This document shows, piece after piece, positions 20,504-21,535 of a stretch of DNA of 21,535 bases; within the stretch, counting starts at the first letter, position 1; every line of letters starts with the position of its first letter. Source of the stretch: an uncultured Desulfovibrio sp. Lineage in GTDB: Bacteria; Desulfobacterota; Desulfovibrionia; Desulfovibrionales; Desulfovibrionaceae. Below the pieces are notes generated by a model. The model saw nothing but the letters and a program-made list of their open reading frames with translations, did no database searches and had not been told where the DNA came from. The translations under genes were made by a program, and so were the position numbers. The stretch spans positions 1-21,535 of the forward strand of contig USCL01000027.1 in NCBI GenBank assembly GCA_900553145.1. The letters run 5' to 3'.

Positions 20504-21535
20504 TCAGACTTTTCCGAAGGGGCACTTGGGGAACGTGCAGACCTTGCATTCCATGCACAGGCCGCCGTTGCCGATCTTGGCGAGATCGAGGCGGGTGATG
20601 GGCACCCCGGCGAGCATGCGGGGCAGGATGACGTCAAAGACGGTGGTCTTGAAGAACAGCGCGCACGCGGGCACGCCGATGATCTGCGCGCCGCCGATGC
20701 GTCCGATGAGGGTCATGGTGCCGGGCAGGGCGGGCACGCCGTAGAGGGTGTCCGTAAGCCCCGCCTCGGTGAGGCCCTTGCGGGTGAGGTCGTCGGGATC
20801 GACGGACATGCCCGCCGTGGTGACGATGAGGTCAGCCCCGGCGCCGAGCAGGTCGCGCACGCCTTGGACGATGAGTCCCGCATCGTCCGGGGCAAAGAGC
20901 GTCTTGACCACGTCGCAGCGGAGCTGCTGCGCCTTCTGGGTGATGATGGGCGCGAAACGATCCTCGATCAGCCCCTGAAACACTTCTGTCCCGGTCACGA
21001 GGATGCCGATTTTGGCCTTGCGCATGGGCACGACCTTGAACAGCGGGCCGTCTTCCAGCACGGAAAGCGCCTTGAGGAATCCGGGGCGGGAGAGGAACAA
21101 CGGGATGGCCCGGCTTCCGGCGAGCCGCGTCCCGGCTGTGAGCACGCTGTAGGTGTGGCGCGTGCAGCACATGACGTCGGGCACGAGGTTGAAGCGTTCA
21201 AGGCGCTCCGTGTCCACCAGCAGCATGCCGTCGCGCGTGGCCCGGAAGTTGACCTTGCCTTCGCGCGGGGCGGCCTCCACTTCCACGCCGTCGCCGGGCA
21301 TGAGCCGGGCGAAGCCGCGGGCGGCGTCGTCCTCATGCACCCAGCCTTCGGGGTGCGGCGTGTTCTCCTGAACGTAAACGCGGTTTTTGCCCATCTGCTG
21401 GAGGCGGCAGATGTCCCCGGCGGAAAGCTCCTGTCCGGCGACGAACGCGGCGCCTTTTTCCTTGCCCGGGATGATCTGCGTCATGTCGTGGCACAGAACA
21501 TGGCCGACCGCGTCCTCGGTTTTGATACATTTCAT
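20504..21535 (-). CDS. MoeA-like molybdopterin-binding protein with C-terminal Cys cluster
   Basis: 343 residues as seen, with the ATG on the last base of the window. It begins MKCIKTEDAVGHVLCHDMTQI, close to the MoeA N-terminal opening. A MoaB/Mog molybdopterin-binding fold begins near residue 172 (KIGILVTGTEVF) and includes TTAGMSVDPDDLT. The C-terminus carries CMECKVCTFPKCPFGKV, a CxxCxxCxxxxC cluster resembling an iron-sulfur or zinc site that standard MoeA lacks. The usual MoeA activation or Mo-insertion role is possible, but length and tail set it apart; a sensor or Mo-enzyme accessory is an alternative. The start lies at the edge, so an upstream extension cannot be excluded. It ends in the shared terminator. 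Confidence 0.82.
   Translation of the reverse strand: MKCIKTEDAVGHVLCHDMTQIIPGKEKGAAFVAGQELSAGDICRLQQMGKNRVYVQENTPHPEGWVHEDDAARGFARLMPGDGVEVEAAPREGKVNFRATRDGMLLVDTERLERFNLVPDVMCCTRHTYSVLTAGTRLAGSRAIPLFLSRPGFLKALSVLEDGPLFKVVPMRKAKIGILVTGTEVFQGLIEDRFAPIITQKAQQLRCDVVKTLFAPDDAGLIVQGVRDLLGAGADLIVTTAGMSVDPDDLTRKGLTEAGLTDTLYGVPALPGTMTLIGRIGGAQIIGVPACALFFKTTVFDVILPRMLAGVPITRLDLAKIGNGGLCMECKVCTFPKCPFGKV

Noticed and set aside
1..21535. tRNA, rRNA, CRISPR array, insertion sequence or prophage genes
   Set aside because: No cloverleaf-like segments with CCA-type ends, no regular direct repeats with spacers, and no transposase or integrase motifs were seen on reading both strands.

Overview
The window is GC-rich, densely coded bacterial DNA. 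Gene content suggests a gut-type member of the Desulfovibrionaceae (Desulfovibrio/Bilophila/Mailhella relatives). The pointers are a class II (B12) ribonucleotide reductase with TSCPD and Cys-rich tail domains, a HesB/IscA-like protein with an in-frame TGA that looks like selenocysteine, and a molybdopterin-binding protein with a C-terminal Cys cluster. The taxonomic call is inference from family resemblance, not from a marker gene. No rRNA, tRNA, CRISPR array, insertion sequence or phage gene was seen.

Layout. Positions 1-2324 (minus): class II ribonucleotide reductase nrdJ with a strong hairpin behind it. Positions 2562-3155: two small divergent genes, a 60-residue winged-helix protein and a 78-residue unknown. 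Positions 3273-5278 (plus): formamidopyrimidine-DNA glycosylase, then leuB. Positions 5706-6506: ZIP metal transporter. Positions 6507-7652: 1.1 kb with no convincing gene, holding a repeat copy, a clean terminator, a lower-GC stretch and a structured leader. Positions 7653-10679: a 1008-residue GAF-PAS-GGDEF-PAS-GGDEF-EAL protein that probably degrades c-di-GMP. Positions 10754-12836: a small membrane protein, a LysE-type exporter and a CorA/ZntB-type transporter. Positions 13236-13544: the HesB-like selenoprotein. Positions 13772-19491 (plus): a sugar-acid cluster. Positions 19660-20445: a second amidohydrolase. Positions 20504-21535 (minus): a molybdopterin-binding protein whose start codon lies on the window edge.

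The most coherent system is the 13.8-19.5 kb cluster: UxaA-type dehydratase, COG3618-type lactonase, short-chain dehydrogenase, FucP-type permease and DapA-type aldolase. This set matches the oxidative (non-phosphorylative) L-fucose route of the Campylobacter jejuni Cj0481-Cj0487 island. The predicted flow is L-fucose import, oxidation to L-fuconolactone, hydrolysis to L-fuconate, dehydration to 2-keto-3-deoxy-L-fuconate, then cleavage to pyruvate and L-lactaldehyde. For a sulfidogenic gut bacterium this would tie host mucin sugar to lactate and pyruvate, its usual electron donors. Mutarotase, aldehyde dehydrogenase and a regulator are not in the window.

Intergenic DNA carries recurring palindromic elements: G-rich/C-rich arms around a CTTTC...GAAAG core, and a second motif of the form CTCCCCAAA...TTCGGCTGGCGGGGAG. 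They occur in at least six gaps, some apparently acting as terminators.
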